From: Candidatus Thorarchaeota archaeon
Lineage (GTDB): Archaea; Asgardarchaeota; Thorarchaeia; Thorarchaeales; Thorarchaeaceae
Reading direction: 5' to 3'
DNA length: 64,000 nt
NCBI GenBank assembly: GCA_020348985.1
Contig: CP070761.1
Location: forward strand, 2,800,021-2,864,020
This document shows positions 16,539 through 26,327 of this stretch, piece after piece (positions within the stretch are counted from its first letter, which is position 1; each line of letters opens with the position of its first letter). The notes below the pieces were generated by a model, which did no database searches, was not told the origin of the DNA, and saw only the letters and a list, made by a program, of their open reading frames with translations. A program made the position numbers and the translations under genes.

Positions 16539-17615
16539 TTATGACTCTTGGGCATCATTCAGCCAAGTCCTATTTTCTGTCAGTGTCAGGAAGATATCGT
16601 CACAGACAGCCTGAAAGATCTCCCATGGACCGTACTCGCCACCTGCAGCATAGGGATGTCCGCCCCCTTTGAATAGCTTCGCAGCCATATCACATAGTAC
16701 GGATTCGCTACCTCTGCGAAATCCGAGCATACCACCCTGTGTCAGGGTAATCATAAGATCAGCACGAGCTAGTTGCCGCCCTTCTACAGCCAGGTTGGTT
16801 TCTTCAGCCATGAACGTACCAATGTCAGTAGTGGTGATGCCCAGCGGTATTTGCACAATCCTGATGAGTCGTTCATGGACCTTCTGGTCGCAATGGTCTT
16901 TGAGAGCTCGCTTCATTTTCTTGAGCCGCTCTTTCCTGTAATTCCTTACCTGTTTTTCAAGCAGGTCATCTTTCAGTCGTTTTGCATCATCGTCCCAGAC
17001 TTCTTCGAGCCCCCCGTTAGCGATAGATGTGAGTAGTGGGCGGAGCGCTTCCGTCATATCGTCTTTTGATGCTATGGCCGCGAATCTTAGAACAGCTAGG
17101 GCATCAGCAAGCGCAGTAGCGGCTTCGACCTCACGGAGATTAAAGTCTGTGTCGTGAGCGATACGAGCAAGCTCTGCGCACACCTCATCTCTCGGCATCA
17201 GCGTCTTGAACGCGATTTCAGCTGCGCAGAAGTCAGGATTCACTCTGAGAATCGGCTTGTTAGGAAGGGAGACAATCGCTTTCATAGACCGCGTAGCCCA
17301 ATTATGATGGTCCAGCCATACAATCTTGCAGCCCTGGGAGATGGCTCTTTTCAAACCTGAAGTGACCTGAGGAAGGATATTCTCATCCAGTCCCAAGTCA
17401 GTGATGACTATGATCGAATTCTTTCGGCTACCGATCTTCTTGAAGACCACGTCCATTGTGCCATAGTCGGTTAGGATCACATCGAAGTCCATACCTTTGC
17501 TCTCTGCGTACCTAGCAACTATCGCTGAGGCACAGAGACCATCGACGTCCTTTTCATGAGATACGGAAAGAATCGAACTGATCTTGGCGGTCTTGGGTTG
17601 GCCGCTTTCTGTCAT
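16539..17615 (-). CDS. DHH-family phosphoesterase
   Basis: A 358-residue protein with the DHH-superfamily motifs in order: SHEKDVDGLCASAI (metal-binding Asp pair), VITDLGLD, WLDHHNW (the DHH triad) and a C-terminal DHHA1-type ending GGGHPYAAGGEYG. This group includes RecJ-like nucleases, nanoRNases and cyclic-dinucleotide or pAp phosphatases. Substrate is unknown; the short length and the DHHA1 end favour a small-substrate phosphoesterase. Convergent with the regulator cluster and divergent from the GTPase gene. Confidence 0.85.
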   Translation of the reverse strand: MTESGQPKTAKISSILSVSHEKDVDGLCASAIVARYAESKGMDFDVILTDYGTMDVVFKKIGSRKNSIIVITDLGLDENILPQVTSGLKRAISQGCKIVWLDHHNWATRSMKAIVSLPNKPILRVNPDFCAAEIAFKTLMPRDEVCAELARIAHDTDFNLREVEAATALADALAVLRFAAIASKDDMTEALRPLLTSIANGGLEEVWDDDAKRLKDDLLEKQVRNYRKERLKKMKRALKDHCDQKVHERLIRIVQIPLGITTTDIGTFMAEETNLAVEGRQLARADLMITLTQGGMLGFRRGSESVLCDMAAKLFKGGGHPYAAGGEYGPWEIFQAVCDDIFLTLTENRTWLNDAQES

Positions 17616-17764
17616 TATGCGGTTGTCTCCAGAATGAGAATAGCCCTTTTAGGCTTCAAATAACGGTATTGGTAAAGCACTATCTAGTCGGCTATAGGCT
17701 ACAAGCACACTTGTGGTTTGAATATCCACAATACAAATTAATGCTAGGCAGTCTAGGACAATGC

Positions 17765-18337
17765 ATGGTGAGTGTGTTTAGGGGGCCACCAGAGCCATAC
17801 GAATTGACCTTCAAGCTAGCAGCTCTCGGCGACGCAGCCGTAGGCAAGACGAGCTGCCTGAGACGATACCGAGAGGGAACGTTCGATGCAGACTACACAC
17901 CCACGTTGGGCGCTCTCTTCTCAAAGATGATGGTAGAGCTTGCTTCGACTTCTGGTCGGAAGATAATGACGCAGCTTGTTTTGTGGGATCTTGCAGGTCA
18001 GGAATTGAAAGCAAGCTTGGTAAAGAAATACGTTGCAGGTGCTCGATTGGCGATTATTGTATATGACGTGACCAGACCTCAGACCTTCAAAGATGTCGAT
18101 TTATGGTATAACATTCTGAAAGAGGCCGAACCTGACGCTACTGTCGCAATCGTTGGTAACAAGGTGGACTTGGTCAAACATGTTCCTACAGAAGAGGCTA
18201 AGGCATATGCTGACTCAATTGATGCCTTGTTCTATGAGACCAGCGCCAAGACAGGACATAACATCGAGTGGATGTTTACAGATTTGATTTATCATTTCTT
18301 CAAGAAACACGAAGAAATCAAGCTACTCAAACACTAA
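17765..18337 (+). CDS. Rab/Ras-like small GTPase
   Basis: A 190-residue small GTPase with all five guanine-nucleotide motifs: GDAAVGKTS (G1), a Thr in DYTPTLGA (G2), WDLAGQE (G3 with the catalytic Gln), GNKVDLV (G4) and ETSAKTG (G5). Small GTPases of this kind are numerous in Asgard archaea. No C-terminal prenylation cysteine is seen (it ends LLKH). Start at ATG 17765 gives a normal-length protein; an upstream in-frame extension to 17669 adds 32 residues of doubtful sequence. An AT-rich promoter-like stretch (ATACAAATTA) lies near 17730. Confidence 0.9.
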   Translation: MVSVFRGPPEPYELTFKLAALGDAAVGKTSCLRRYREGTFDADYTPTLGALFSKMMVELASTSGRKIMTQLVLWDLAGQELKASLVKKYVAGARLAIIVYDVTRPQTFKDVDLWYNILKEAEPDATVAIVGNKVDLVKHVPTEEAKAYADSIDALFYETSAKTGHNIEWMFTDLIYHFFKKHEEIKLLKH

Positions 18338-18429
18338 TGCTTGGCTCGTTGACACGTCGATTTGACCGGCCTTTAGTTCTTACAGTAATCCTTTTGCTGT
18401 CCCGATGTTTCAGATTCTTCGGATCTACA

Positions 18430-19608
18430 ATGACAGATGACGAAAGAGCAATCTCCACAAGATGCGTTCACGGCAAGGATGTGCGGACAGCAGGACCCGT
18501 GGCTACACCGATAGCTCAAACATCTACGTTCGTCTTCGAGGATCAGCAGCAGATCATCGATTCGGTTTCTGGCGTGTCTGGCCGCCACTTGTATACGAGG
18601 TGGGGCAACCCTACTACTCATCAGGTCGAACAGAAGATAAGCGCCTTGGAGGGGACCGAAGAGAGCATTGTGTTTGCATCAGGGATGGCAGCAATTACGA
18701 GTACGATTCTGGGTCTCGTGAAGAGTGGAGAGATGATTCTTTCCACGGATTCGATCTATGGTGGATCGTTCAATCTCTTTCAGAAGTTGAGCAATGAAAT
18801 GAGATTCGGGATAGACTTTGTGGACTGTGATGATTTTGTGGATAGAATCAAAGACTCAAATGGGTCCTACAAGCTATGCTACTTCGAGAGCCCCACCAAT
18901 CCGACTCTGAAAGTAGTTGACATCAAGGCAGTCGCTGAGGCGTCTCGTTCGACTGGCACAATCAGTGTGATAGATAGCACGTTTGGGACGCCCATAAATC
19001 AGCAACCACATCGCATGGGTATTGATGTCGTAATGCACAGTGCAACAAAGTATCTTGGTGGCCATTCAGATCTCATTGCGGGAACAATCTCCGCGAGCTC
19101 AGAACTCATCAAGAGCATCAGAAAGTCATCAAAGCTCTTTGGCGGCACGCCAGATCCATTTGCAGCATTCTTGCTAGATAGAGGTATCAAGACACTTGCA
19201 GTTAGAGTCGAGCGGCACAATGAAAATGCAATGTTTCTCGCTTCAAAACTGTCAACAGACAAGAGAGTCAGACAAGTGCACTATCCAGGGCTTCCTAATC
19301 ATCCCAATCATGATATAGCCAAGTCTCAGATGTCAGGTTTTGGGGGAATGCTGTCAATTGACCTCGATTGCGGCCGTGAGGAAGCGATGACATTCGTTGA
19401 CTCGCTAAACCTATTTCTCAATGCGGTGTCGCTAGGTGGAGTCGAGAGCCTAGTCAGTATTCCGACACTGACAAGCCACCATGACATCAGTCAGGAGACT
19501 CTATCTGAGATGGGTATCTCTGAGTCTACAATCCGGCTATCAGTAGGTATCGAAGATGCCAACGATTTGTACGCGGACATTATGCAGGCACTCGAGAAGA
19601 TCTTTTGA
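18430..19608 (+). CDS. Cys/Met-metabolism PLP-dependent enzyme (gamma-lyase/synthase type)
   Basis: A 392-residue fold-type I PLP enzyme. Visible features are YTRWGNPTTHQVE near the start, ASGMAAITSTIL, ESPTNPTLKVVDI, the cofactor-lysine motif SATKYLGGHSDLIAG, and the late GGVESLVSIP and SVGIEDANDL motifs. This fits methionine gamma-lyase, cystathionine gamma-lyase or cystathionine gamma-synthase; family alone cannot decide which. Start at ATG 18430 is chosen because earlier codons overlap the GTPase gene. The neighbouring indolepyruvate oxidoreductase suggests amino-acid breakdown to 2-oxoacids. Confidence 0.88.
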   Translation: MTDDERAISTRCVHGKDVRTAGPVATPIAQTSTFVFEDQQQIIDSVSGVSGRHLYTRWGNPTTHQVEQKISALEGTEESIVFASGMAAITSTILGLVKSGEMILSTDSIYGGSFNLFQKLSNEMRFGIDFVDCDDFVDRIKDSNGSYKLCYFESPTNPTLKVVDIKAVAEASRSTGTISVIDSTFGTPINQQPHRMGIDVVMHSATKYLGGHSDLIAGTISASSELIKSIRKSSKLFGGTPDPFAAFLLDRGIKTLAVRVERHNENAMFLASKLSTDKRVRQVHYPGLPNHPNHDIAKSQMSGFGGMLSIDLDCGREEAMTFVDSLNLFLNAVSLGGVESLVSIPTLTSHHDISQETLSEMGISESTIRLSVGIEDANDLYADIMQALEKIF

Positions 19609-19678
19609 TGATTGGGGTTGACAGTCTGGTCGAAACTGTTTTGAGCCGGCCCAAGATGTTGTTCGACGGCGGACTATC

Positions 19679-21553
19679 ATGATCGAAAGGGGTACCTCCG
19701 AAGTTCTAATGAGTGGAAATGAGGCATTTGCCAGAGGTGCCTTGGAGGCAGGGATTGGTTTCTGCGCGTCCTACCCCGGCACACCTTCAACAGAAATCAC
19801 TACAACTCTTATGAGCTTGGCCAAGATACATGGAGTCTACGTCGAATGGAGTACAAACGAGAAGGTCGCTCTTGAAGCATGTGCGGGGGCATCTTGGGGA
19901 GGAATCGCGGCCATCTGCCCAATGAAGTCGCTAGGCCTCAATGTTGCTTCCGACTTCCTCCTTAACCTCAATCTGTCGGGTTCTGGACCTGGCGGACTTG
20001 TCATCATTGTATGCGACGACCCCAGAGGACACAGCTCAAGCAATGAGCAGGATTCGAGGTTCTATTCAAAGGCATCGTATCTTCCTCAATTTGAGCCGTC
20101 AACATGCCAACAAGCCAAAGACGTTGTTCCCGTCGCCCTGGACATCTCAAGGGAATATCAAATACCGGTCATTGTCAGAAGCACAACTCGGTTAAGCCAC
20201 TCGAGGGGTATTGTGAAGCTGGAGAAGGTGCCAAAAAGGAAGCATTCCGCCGCGAAAGACATCCCGGATGACCTTTACAACGTCCCCAGTCCTCATCTCA
20301 GACATCGGATGCTGTTGGATAAGCTGGGTGACATAGCCATCGAGTTTAGCTCATCACCACTGAACTCAACTACCAAGACCGCAGGGGCGGACACGCTGAT
20401 CATAGCAACTGGTGTTGCACATAGATACGCCTTGGAGGCCGCATCCCTATTCGACTCAATGTCATTGGAAGTAGCGAACTTGGTGACTTCGAATCCACTT
20501 CCTGGCACTCTCCTGAAAGAATGGCTTAGAGGAAAGAAGAGTGTACTCTTCGTTGAAGAGGTGGATCCTTTTGTTGAAGAGCAAGTGCTTACACTCTGCG
20601 CCAAGGATGACCTCTCAGCAATTCAGTTCTTTGGCAAGCACGATGGAACAGTCCCGTCACATGGGGAACTCAACACAGATATTGTTGTAGACGCGGTTGC
20701 GAGATCTGTCGGTCTGGATGTTGAGCTTCTCGGCGATACGACTCCGAAAACAATCGAAAAAGCGAAGGCGCTTCTCGTACCACGTCCTCCAACGTTCTGC
20801 ACCGGATGCACGCACAGGAATGTATACTGGGCAATTCGCAAAATCAAGCAGCGACTTAAAGACAAACTAGTTGTTGCGGGAGACATTGGCTGCTATTCAC
20901 TTGGAGTGTTCTATGAACACGCCATGGACACCATGCAATCGATGGGGTCGGGAATAGGAACAGCCTGCGGTCTCGGACAGCTCCATCGCTTTGGCTTCGA
21001 GAGCAAGGTCATCGCTGTTGCAGGGGACTCTACGTTCTACCATGCCTGTATTCCAGCACTGATCAATGCCAAACACAAAGGTGCAGACGTGACATTCATC
21101 GTCATGGATAACGCAACTACGGCAATGACTGGATTCCAGCCCCATCCGGGCTCAAGCATTCAAGAGGATGGCATGGTACAGATGTCACTTGACCGGATAG
21201 TAGATGCAATCGAACCAGATTTCTTTGCCCGGGGGAATGCTGCAGACATTCCGGATGCGATTGACCTCATCTGGGATGCAGTCCAAAAGGACGGACTCAA
21301 AGCCCTCGTTTTTGACAGCATATGTCGGCTGGAAGAACAGCGTCTTGGGGTGGCCTATGAGGACCAAGCCAAGGTGACCGTTGACATTGACAATTGTTGG
21401 GGCGAGAAATGCAAGATCTGTGTGGCTCAGTTCTCGTGCCCAGCTCTAGAATGGAATGAGAAAACTGACCATCCGGTAATACTCGAGCATGAATGTATTC
21501 GGTGTGGGGCCTGTATTGCAGTCTGCCCACATGATGCCTTGAAGGAGGAGTGA
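19679..21553 (+). CDS. iorA: Indolepyruvate:ferredoxin oxidoreductase alpha subunit
   Basis: A 624-residue alpha subunit containing the ThDP-dependent half and a C-terminal ferredoxin domain. Motifs include GASWGGIAAICPMKSLGLN, FCTGCTHRN, VAGDIGCYSLG, VAGDSTFYHACIPAL with MDNATTAMTGFQPHPG (ThDP binding) and, at the end, cysteine clusters CKICVAQFSCP and CIRCGACIAVCP for iron-sulfur centres. The enzyme decarboxylates aryl pyruvates from Trp, Phe and Tyr to aryl-acetyl-CoA while reducing ferredoxin. It is followed by iorB in the same transcript. Confidence 0.93.
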   Translation: MIERGTSEVLMSGNEAFARGALEAGIGFCASYPGTPSTEITTTLMSLAKIHGVYVEWSTNEKVALEACAGASWGGIAAICPMKSLGLNVASDFLLNLNLSGSGPGGLVIIVCDDPRGHSSSNEQDSRFYSKASYLPQFEPSTCQQAKDVVPVALDISREYQIPVIVRSTTRLSHSRGIVKLEKVPKRKHSAAKDIPDDLYNVPSPHLRHRMLLDKLGDIAIEFSSSPLNSTTKTAGADTLIIATGVAHRYALEAASLFDSMSLEVANLVTSNPLPGTLLKEWLRGKKSVLFVEEVDPFVEEQVLTLCAKDDLSAIQFFGKHDGTVPSHGELNTDIVVDAVARSVGLDVELLGDTTPKTIEKAKALLVPRPPTFCTGCTHRNVYWAIRKIKQRLKDKLVVAGDIGCYSLGVFYEHAMDTMQSMGSGIGTACGLGQLHRFGFESKVIAVAGDSTFYHACIPALINAKHKGADVTFIVMDNATTAMTGFQPHPGSSIQEDGMVQMSLDRIVDAIEPDFFARGNAADIPDAIDLIWDAVQKDGLKALVFDSICRLEEQRLGVAYEDQAKVTVDIDNCWGEKCKICVAQFSCPALEWNEKTDHPVILEHECIRCGACIAVCPHDALKEE

Positions 21554-21555
21554 CA

Positions 21556-22176
21556 ATGGTGGATAGACCGCTCAACATTCTGATTGCAGGAGTAGGCGGA
21601 CAAGGAAGCCTGCTTGCCGGAGATGTTCTTGCCACTGCAGCCGTTTCCCATGGCTACAGGCCAGTAGTGGGTCAGACATTTGGTGCTCCGCGAAGAGGGG
21701 GCAGTGTACTCACTCACCTTCGGTTCTCGGATATCGATCTGGGACCGTTGATTCCATACGGAAAGGTGGACGTCCTCATTGGACTTGAGCTGATGGAATC
21801 ACTGAGGGCCGCAATCTCACATTGCGGACTAAAGACTAGAGCAGTCGTCAGTCCAATTCGAGTACATACTGCAGCAACCCTCTCAGGTGAAGAGAAGTAT
21901 CCTGAAGAGGGAGCTGTCCTTGATTCGCTCGCCAGCATCTGTGGTGAGGTTTATGACCTTGATAGATTGTCGGAGCTGGACAAGGCCCTAGCTTCCCGCT
22001 CCCTGAATATGTATTTGGTAGGATTTGCGGCAGGCCTGGCTGAGGAACAGCTACCGAGTAAGAAAGTCAGAAAGGCCATCTCGGATATCGTGTCTCCTCC
22101 TGAGCCCAGCCTGGAGTCATTTGACAATGGACTTGCTGCTCTGAAAACGACACGTTCGTACAGGTCGGAAATCTAG
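21556..22176 (+). CDS. iorB: Indolepyruvate:ferredoxin oxidoreductase beta subunit
   Basis: A 206-residue subunit of the 2-oxoacid oxidoreductase gamma-like group, with the N-terminal AGVGGQGSLLAGDVLA and FGAPRRGGSVLTHLRFS motifs. It partners IorA. I chose ATG 21556 (GGAGG about 8 bases upstream); GTG 21550, which overlaps the iorA stop, is the alternative. Its end overlaps the convergent propeller-GTPase gene by 4 bases. Confidence 0.9.
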   Translation: MVDRPLNILIAGVGGQGSLLAGDVLATAAVSHGYRPVVGQTFGAPRRGGSVLTHLRFSDIDLGPLIPYGKVDVLIGLELMESLRAAISHCGLKTRAVVSPIRVHTAATLSGEEKYPEEGAVLDSLASICGEVYDLDRLSELDKALASRSLNMYLVGFAAGLAEEQLPSKKVRKAISDIVSPPEPSLESFDNGLAALKTTRSYRSEI

Positions 22177-24446
22177 ATGCCCTTCTTCTTCTCTTCGAGC
22201 GTTCTTCGGGCCTCACGCCACATTAGTTCCGCCAGAACAGTGAACATGTCGGCTACTCCCTGACCTGTAAGAGCCGAGCTTTCCATGTACAAGAAGCCCT
22301 CGTCTTCAGCCCACTTCTTTGCCTCATCTGACGGTACTGCTCTGTCTGGCAGGTCGACCTTATTTCCAACACAGATACCTGCCACTCGCATGCCAATGGA
22401 TTCGTCAGCCTCCGAGACCCACTTTATGAGCTCAGCAAAGGAACGTCGCCTCGTCACGTCAAAGACTAGTATAATCCCTGCCGCTCCGCTGTAGTACATC
22501 TTACGGACCGCCTTGAATCGGGCTTGGCCTGCTACGTCCCAAGCTTGCAGTTTGATCCCTACTCCATATTCTGATTCAGGAGGCGAAACGTGAGTGAGTT
22601 TGACGGCGAATTGAGACCCAATTGTGGTCTTGTAGTCTTTCTCGAAAGCACCCGTGGTGTATCGGTTAACAAGCGCAGTCTTTCCGACGGCACCCTCCCC
22701 TATGACCATGACCTTGAACAAGTATGCGTATGTATCTGGAGCGATTCCTGGACGTTGGGGCTTCGCAGGGCGGGCTCTAATCTCTGAAATCATAGTGCTC
22801 TCAGGAGATACAACAGTTGGCGCAGCAGGTGTTACAGCCGGCTCTGCAGCAGGCTCTTGAATGTCAAGGATCTCTGCTCCTCCGATTTGCTCTCCAAACA
22901 GCTTGTCTAGCAGCGCCTCGGCTTCGCGCAGCTTCGAATCCTCAACTGCAGGAGCCGCGGAGGAGACGGTTGTCTCAACATCTATCGGCTTCGCAGCAGC
23001 CTCTGAGGTCTCAGAGGCCGCAGTAAACAGTGCAGAAGACTCCATCTCGGCCGCCTGAAAACCTGGCTGAATGTCCGCAGCTGCAGCTATGGCAGCTCCT
23101 TCCTCCACAAGGACGGCAGTTTCAGGTGTAGTAACCTGCCTGACTTCCCCATCTGCCTCTGTCCACATCAACACAATCGGTCTGACGATCACTGAGCCCT
23201 GAGCCTTGGGAACCAGTTCGAGCTCCATGGATTTTGTTTCGTGAGGTTCCAAGTCAAACCTAATCTGTTGTGGAGAAATGTCCATGTTGTCCTTCGGGAA
23301 CCAATACAGCTTGCCAGATACTCCCCTTAATGGTTTGTCAGTCACGTTGACGACCGTCAGTTTTCCTCTCAGATTGGCTCCTGCCGCGGCCTCCCCGAGG
23401 ACTTCAAACTTGGGGATAATCTGATAGAGACCCTCGATGACTTTGAGGGGGCCATTGGAGACCCCAACCAATACCTCTCTTCTCTCGTCGCCGCCCGCAT
23501 CACCAACTGCGATTGAAAGGATCTTGTATCCCAAATCCACTTCGGCAATCTGTCTCAATTCTGCCATGTACAGGCTATAGAAGAGAATCTTGTAATCAGA
23601 GGTGGCTACGACTATCTCATCCATATGGTCTGAGTTCATCTCGGCCATTCGGACAGATTGTGCATTGACGCCCTCGAGTTTAGCGAACAGGTCGAGCTTG
23701 CTTTCTTCATTTCGATATACTCTGATGGAACCGTCGTGAGTTACAACACCAAGTTCCATCTTGCGGTCTCCCAGAATGTCTCCTGCTGCAACCGAAATGA
23801 CGGGGCTTGGAAGCTCGAGTGCCTCAATTTGCTCTACTGAGTGATCCTTGACTTTGAGCACTCTGAGCGTCCTGTCCCTGTTTCCAGTGACAATCTCTTC
23901 GATTTCATCGCCAATTACATCGCAGGTACCAATAGCAAGCGGCATATCGTCCAGTTGATACCGAATGATTTCAGTGCAGTTGTTTTCCGAGTCCATTGAG
24001 AGTATTCTCAGTGTTGAATCGCTTCCTCCAGCAATTATCTCGTTTTTGCCATCACCAGTTACATCCGTTACATAGACGGATGTCACGAAGCGATCTATAG
24101 CATGTTCTGCAAGAAGCTCGAACGCACCACTCGGTGCAAATCGATAAACTTGGACCGTTCCAGCAGATCCTGCGGTCTCTCCACCCCCAATGCTTCTGCC
24201 TACAACGATCTCCATGAGACCATCATTATTGGCATCAGAGATCTTTATCGATAGGATGCTACCATTCACATCTCGTGATGCCAGAAGGCGAATGACCTCC
24301 TGGTTGGCGTCATATAGTCTGAGGACTCCATCACGGCCACCCGTGCAGAGTTCTGCGAGTGCGGAGTTCGTGACGTTACCTACATCTATAGCACTCGTAC
24401 TCAGCTCATCGTCAATCTCGAATAGTATACGAGGAGTTGTCAACAT
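22173..24446 (-). CDS. Beta-propeller / ear-domain / Ras-like GTPase fusion
   Basis: A 757-residue cytosolic protein with three parts. Residues about 1-340 are a beta-propeller of FG-GAP/WD-like blades (CTGGRDGVLRLYD, EIIAGGSDSTLRIL, EIVTGNRDRTLRVL, LGVVTHDGSIRVYR, EIVVATSDYKILFY). Residues about 345-430 form an Ig-like or adaptin-ear-like beta sandwich (LRGKLTVVNVTDKPLRGVSG, LEPHETKSMELEL). An Ala/Glu-rich linker of some 130 residues leads to a C-terminal Ras/Rab-like GTPase with GEGAVGKT (583-590), TTIGSQF, WDVAGQARF (636-644), GNKVD and SSALTGQG. No signal peptide. The propeller plus ear order recalls eukaryotic coat and BBSome-type subunits, but the covalent GTPase is not standard. Function unknown; a membrane or trafficking role is inference. 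Confidence 0.85.
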   Translation of the reverse strand: MLTTPRILFEIDDELSTSAIDVGNVTNSALAELCTGGRDGVLRLYDANQEVIRLLASRDVNGSILSIKISDANNDGLMEIVVGRSIGGGETAGSAGTVQVYRFAPSGAFELLAEHAIDRFVTSVYVTDVTGDGKNEIIAGGSDSTLRILSMDSENNCTEIIRYQLDDMPLAIGTCDVIGDEIEEIVTGNRDRTLRVLKVKDHSVEQIEALELPSPVISVAAGDILGDRKMELGVVTHDGSIRVYRNEESKLDLFAKLEGVNAQSVRMAEMNSDHMDEIVVATSDYKILFYSLYMAELRQIAEVDLGYKILSIAVGDAGGDERREVLVGVSNGPLKVIEGLYQIIPKFEVLGEAAAGANLRGKLTVVNVTDKPLRGVSGKLYWFPKDNMDISPQQIRFDLEPHETKSMELELVPKAQGSVIVRPIVLMWTEADGEVRQVTTPETAVLVEEGAAIAAAADIQPGFQAAEMESSALFTAASETSEAAAKPIDVETTVSSAAPAVEDSKLREAEALLDKLFGEQIGGAEILDIQEPAAEPAVTPAAPTVVSPESTMISEIRARPAKPQRPGIAPDTYAYLFKVMVIGEGAVGKTALVNRYTTGAFEKDYKTTIGSQFAVKLTHVSPPESEYGVGIKLQAWDVAGQARFKAVRKMYYSGAAGIILVFDVTRRRSFAELIKWVSEADESIGMRVAGICVGNKVDLPDRAVPSDEAKKWAEDEGFLYMESSALTGQGVADMFTVLAELMWREARRTLEEKKKGI

Positions 24447-24635
24447 TCAGACCTCTGGACAATGTGGATTCCAATACTGTTTGTTGTCACTAGCGTTATG
24501 ACTATGGACTCTCACAACTTGGTTATGATTGTTTCACTAGTGCCCTTTTAGTACTTTGTTGGGTTCATCACAATAGTGTCTTCTTAGGGATTACCTTTTA
24601 TCTGGATGCTTCACGTGCCTCATTGGGTGACATGG

Positions 24636-25415
24636 ATGTCGAAGCTCTCAGTTCGCAATCTGAGAAAATCGTACTCGAATGACGATAATGATGTCACCAG
24701 CGTATTGGATGGGCTCTCCTTCGATGTTGGAAAAGGCGAATTCCTGAGCATCGTTGGGCCATCAGGATGTGGCAAAACAACCCTTCTCAAGATTATTGCT
24801 GGACTCATGAGTCAAGATAGCGGTGAGGTTCTAATTGATGACATTCCTGTGGGGCTAGACCACCATCAGGTTGGGTTCATATTTCAGGAGGAGAGCCTCT
24901 TTCCCTGGCGAACTGTAAGACAGAACATTGAATTTGGTCTAGAATTAGCGAAGTTCAATCTGGATGAGAGGAAGGCCCGATGTGATGAGATGATATCTCT
25001 GGTCGGACTCAAGGGACTCGAGGACAACCTTCCGCACGAGATTTCTGGAGGGCAGGCGAGGAGGGTAGAGATGGCACGCAGCCTAGTCACAAAACCCGCA
25101 ATCCTTGTTTCGGACGAGGGGTTATCCAACCTGGATGCACAGACGAGAAACTTCGTACAGGAAGAGTTCTTGCGGGTCTGGCAGAGTACCGGCTCCACGA
25201 TCCTCTTCGTATCTCACAATGTTGATGAAGCCGTGTTCATGTCAGACAGAATCTTGGTCATGAGCAATATTCCTTCGAAGATTATAGCCGAGTATGATGT
25301 TGAAGTGGATAGGCCCAGAGACCGTGCCAGTCCAGAATGCAGGGCATATCGTTCACAGATTCTAGAAGTTCTACGAGTCGAACAGGAGAAAGCCATGAGT
25401 AGACTCGCGGCCTAG
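24636..25415 (+). CDS. ABC transporter ATPase, nitrate/sulfonate/taurine type
   Basis: A 259-residue ABC ATPase. Walker A GPSGCGKTT, Q-loop FIFQEESLFPW, signature SGGQARRVEMARSL, Walker B LVSDEGLSNLD and switch His in FVSHNVDEAVF are all present; the Walker B carries S in place of a hydrophobic residue and Gly-Leu-Ser-Asn for the D-loop. The family energises uptake of sulfonates, nitrate, taurine, or thiamine precursors. The gene converges tail to tail with its permease, sharing the bases of a CTAG at the stops. Start ATG 24636 fits the family; an in-frame ATG at 24606 adds 10 residues. Confidence 0.87.
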   Translation: MSKLSVRNLRKSYSNDDNDVTSVLDGLSFDVGKGEFLSIVGPSGCGKTTLLKIIAGLMSQDSGEVLIDDIPVGLDHHQVGFIFQEESLFPWRTVRQNIEFGLELAKFNLDERKARCDEMISLVGLKGLEDNLPHEISGGQARRVEMARSLVTKPAILVSDEGLSNLDAQTRNFVQEEFLRVWQSTGSTILFVSHNVDEAVFMSDRILVMSNIPSKIIAEYDVEVDRPRDRASPECRAYRSQILEVLRVEQEKAMSRLAA

Positions 25416-26275
25416 ATTGATACTTCTTTGCGCCATCTAAGAAGTTGCTTCTCTATATACAGGAACATGTAGCTAATCAGGAAACCAATCAGGCCAATGA
25501 CAAGCATAGCTGATATCGTCTCTGCAGTTCTGCCTAACTGTTCGGTGACAATGACAAGGTGGCCAAGTCCGATTCCCCCACCAATCATCTCTGCTGCAAC
25601 AAGACACATCCAACCAATCCCAAAGCCAATACGGAGTCCTGCAAAGACTTCAGGTGCTGCGGAAGGAACCACGATTTTCTGAAGAACCTGAATCTCGCTC
25701 GCACCGAAGGTCCTTGCTACATCAAGATGAACAGTGTCGGTTCTTTTGACGCCGGCGGTTGTATTCAGAAGTATCGGGAAGAATGCCCCAATCCAAATTA
25801 TGAAGACTTGTGATCCCAGGAAGTTTCCTTGGTACATTAGAATCGAAATGGGGATCCAGGCGATGGGTGGAATGGGACGAATTGCCTCAACAACCGGACC
25901 CAGGATAGAGTTCACAATCCTGTAGCGACCTATCGCGATTCCGAGGGGCACACCTGTGAGAATAGCTGCAAGGAATCCTAGCGCAACCCGAAACATACTC
26001 AGTCCTGTATGTTCCACCATTGTGCGACCCTCTGTGTCTCCTTCAGATACTAGTTTGGCGAAGGCCTCCACAATGTCTAACAGACCTATTGGTGACTGCA
26101 GATGGCGACTTGCTACATATGCGACCAGCTGCCATATGACCAAGAGTATGGCGATTGGGGTCAGGACTCTTAGAAGAAACCGTGTGGATCGACGTTCATC
26201 ATTTCGAAGCCTCTGGAGAAATGATTCGGTTTCGGCTTCTGTTTGTCTTACGGTGGAATCCACATCTTGCGTCAT
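25412..26275 (-). CDS. ABC transporter permease, SsuC/TauC type
   Basis: An integral membrane permease of about 287 residues with six predicted transmembrane helices and the EAA-like loop KIVVPSAAPEVFAGLRIGFGIGW that docks the ATPase, after the usual RTDTVHLDVARTFGAS. A long charged N-terminal tail precedes the first helix. I chose the ATG at 26275; a longer reading to 26386 would overlap the binding-protein gene. Probably co-transcribed after the binding-protein gene; the ATPase is on the opposite strand. Confidence 0.85.
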   Translation of the reverse strand: MTQDVDSTVRQTEAETESFLQRLRNDERRSTRFLLRVLTPIAILLVIWQLVAYVASRHLQSPIGLLDIVEAFAKLVSEGDTEGRTMVEHTGLSMFRVALGFLAAILTGVPLGIAIGRYRIVNSILGPVVEAIRPIPPIAWIPISILMYQGNFLGSQVFIIWIGAFFPILLNTTAGVKRTDTVHLDVARTFGASEIQVLQKIVVPSAAPEVFAGLRIGFGIGWMCLVAAEMIGGGIGLGHLVIVTEQLGRTAETISAMLVIGLIGFLISYMFLYIEKQLLRWRKEVSI

Positions 26276-26327
26276 AGCGTCCGCGTGAGCTCGAATGGCA
26301 TACCTTTTGTCTTTGTCGCTTCTAGTG

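Noticed and set aside
24535..24542. Palindrome CACTAGTG in the divergent promoter region
   Set aside because: Only eight bases and a lone copy, expected by chance; kept only as a weak candidate operator.
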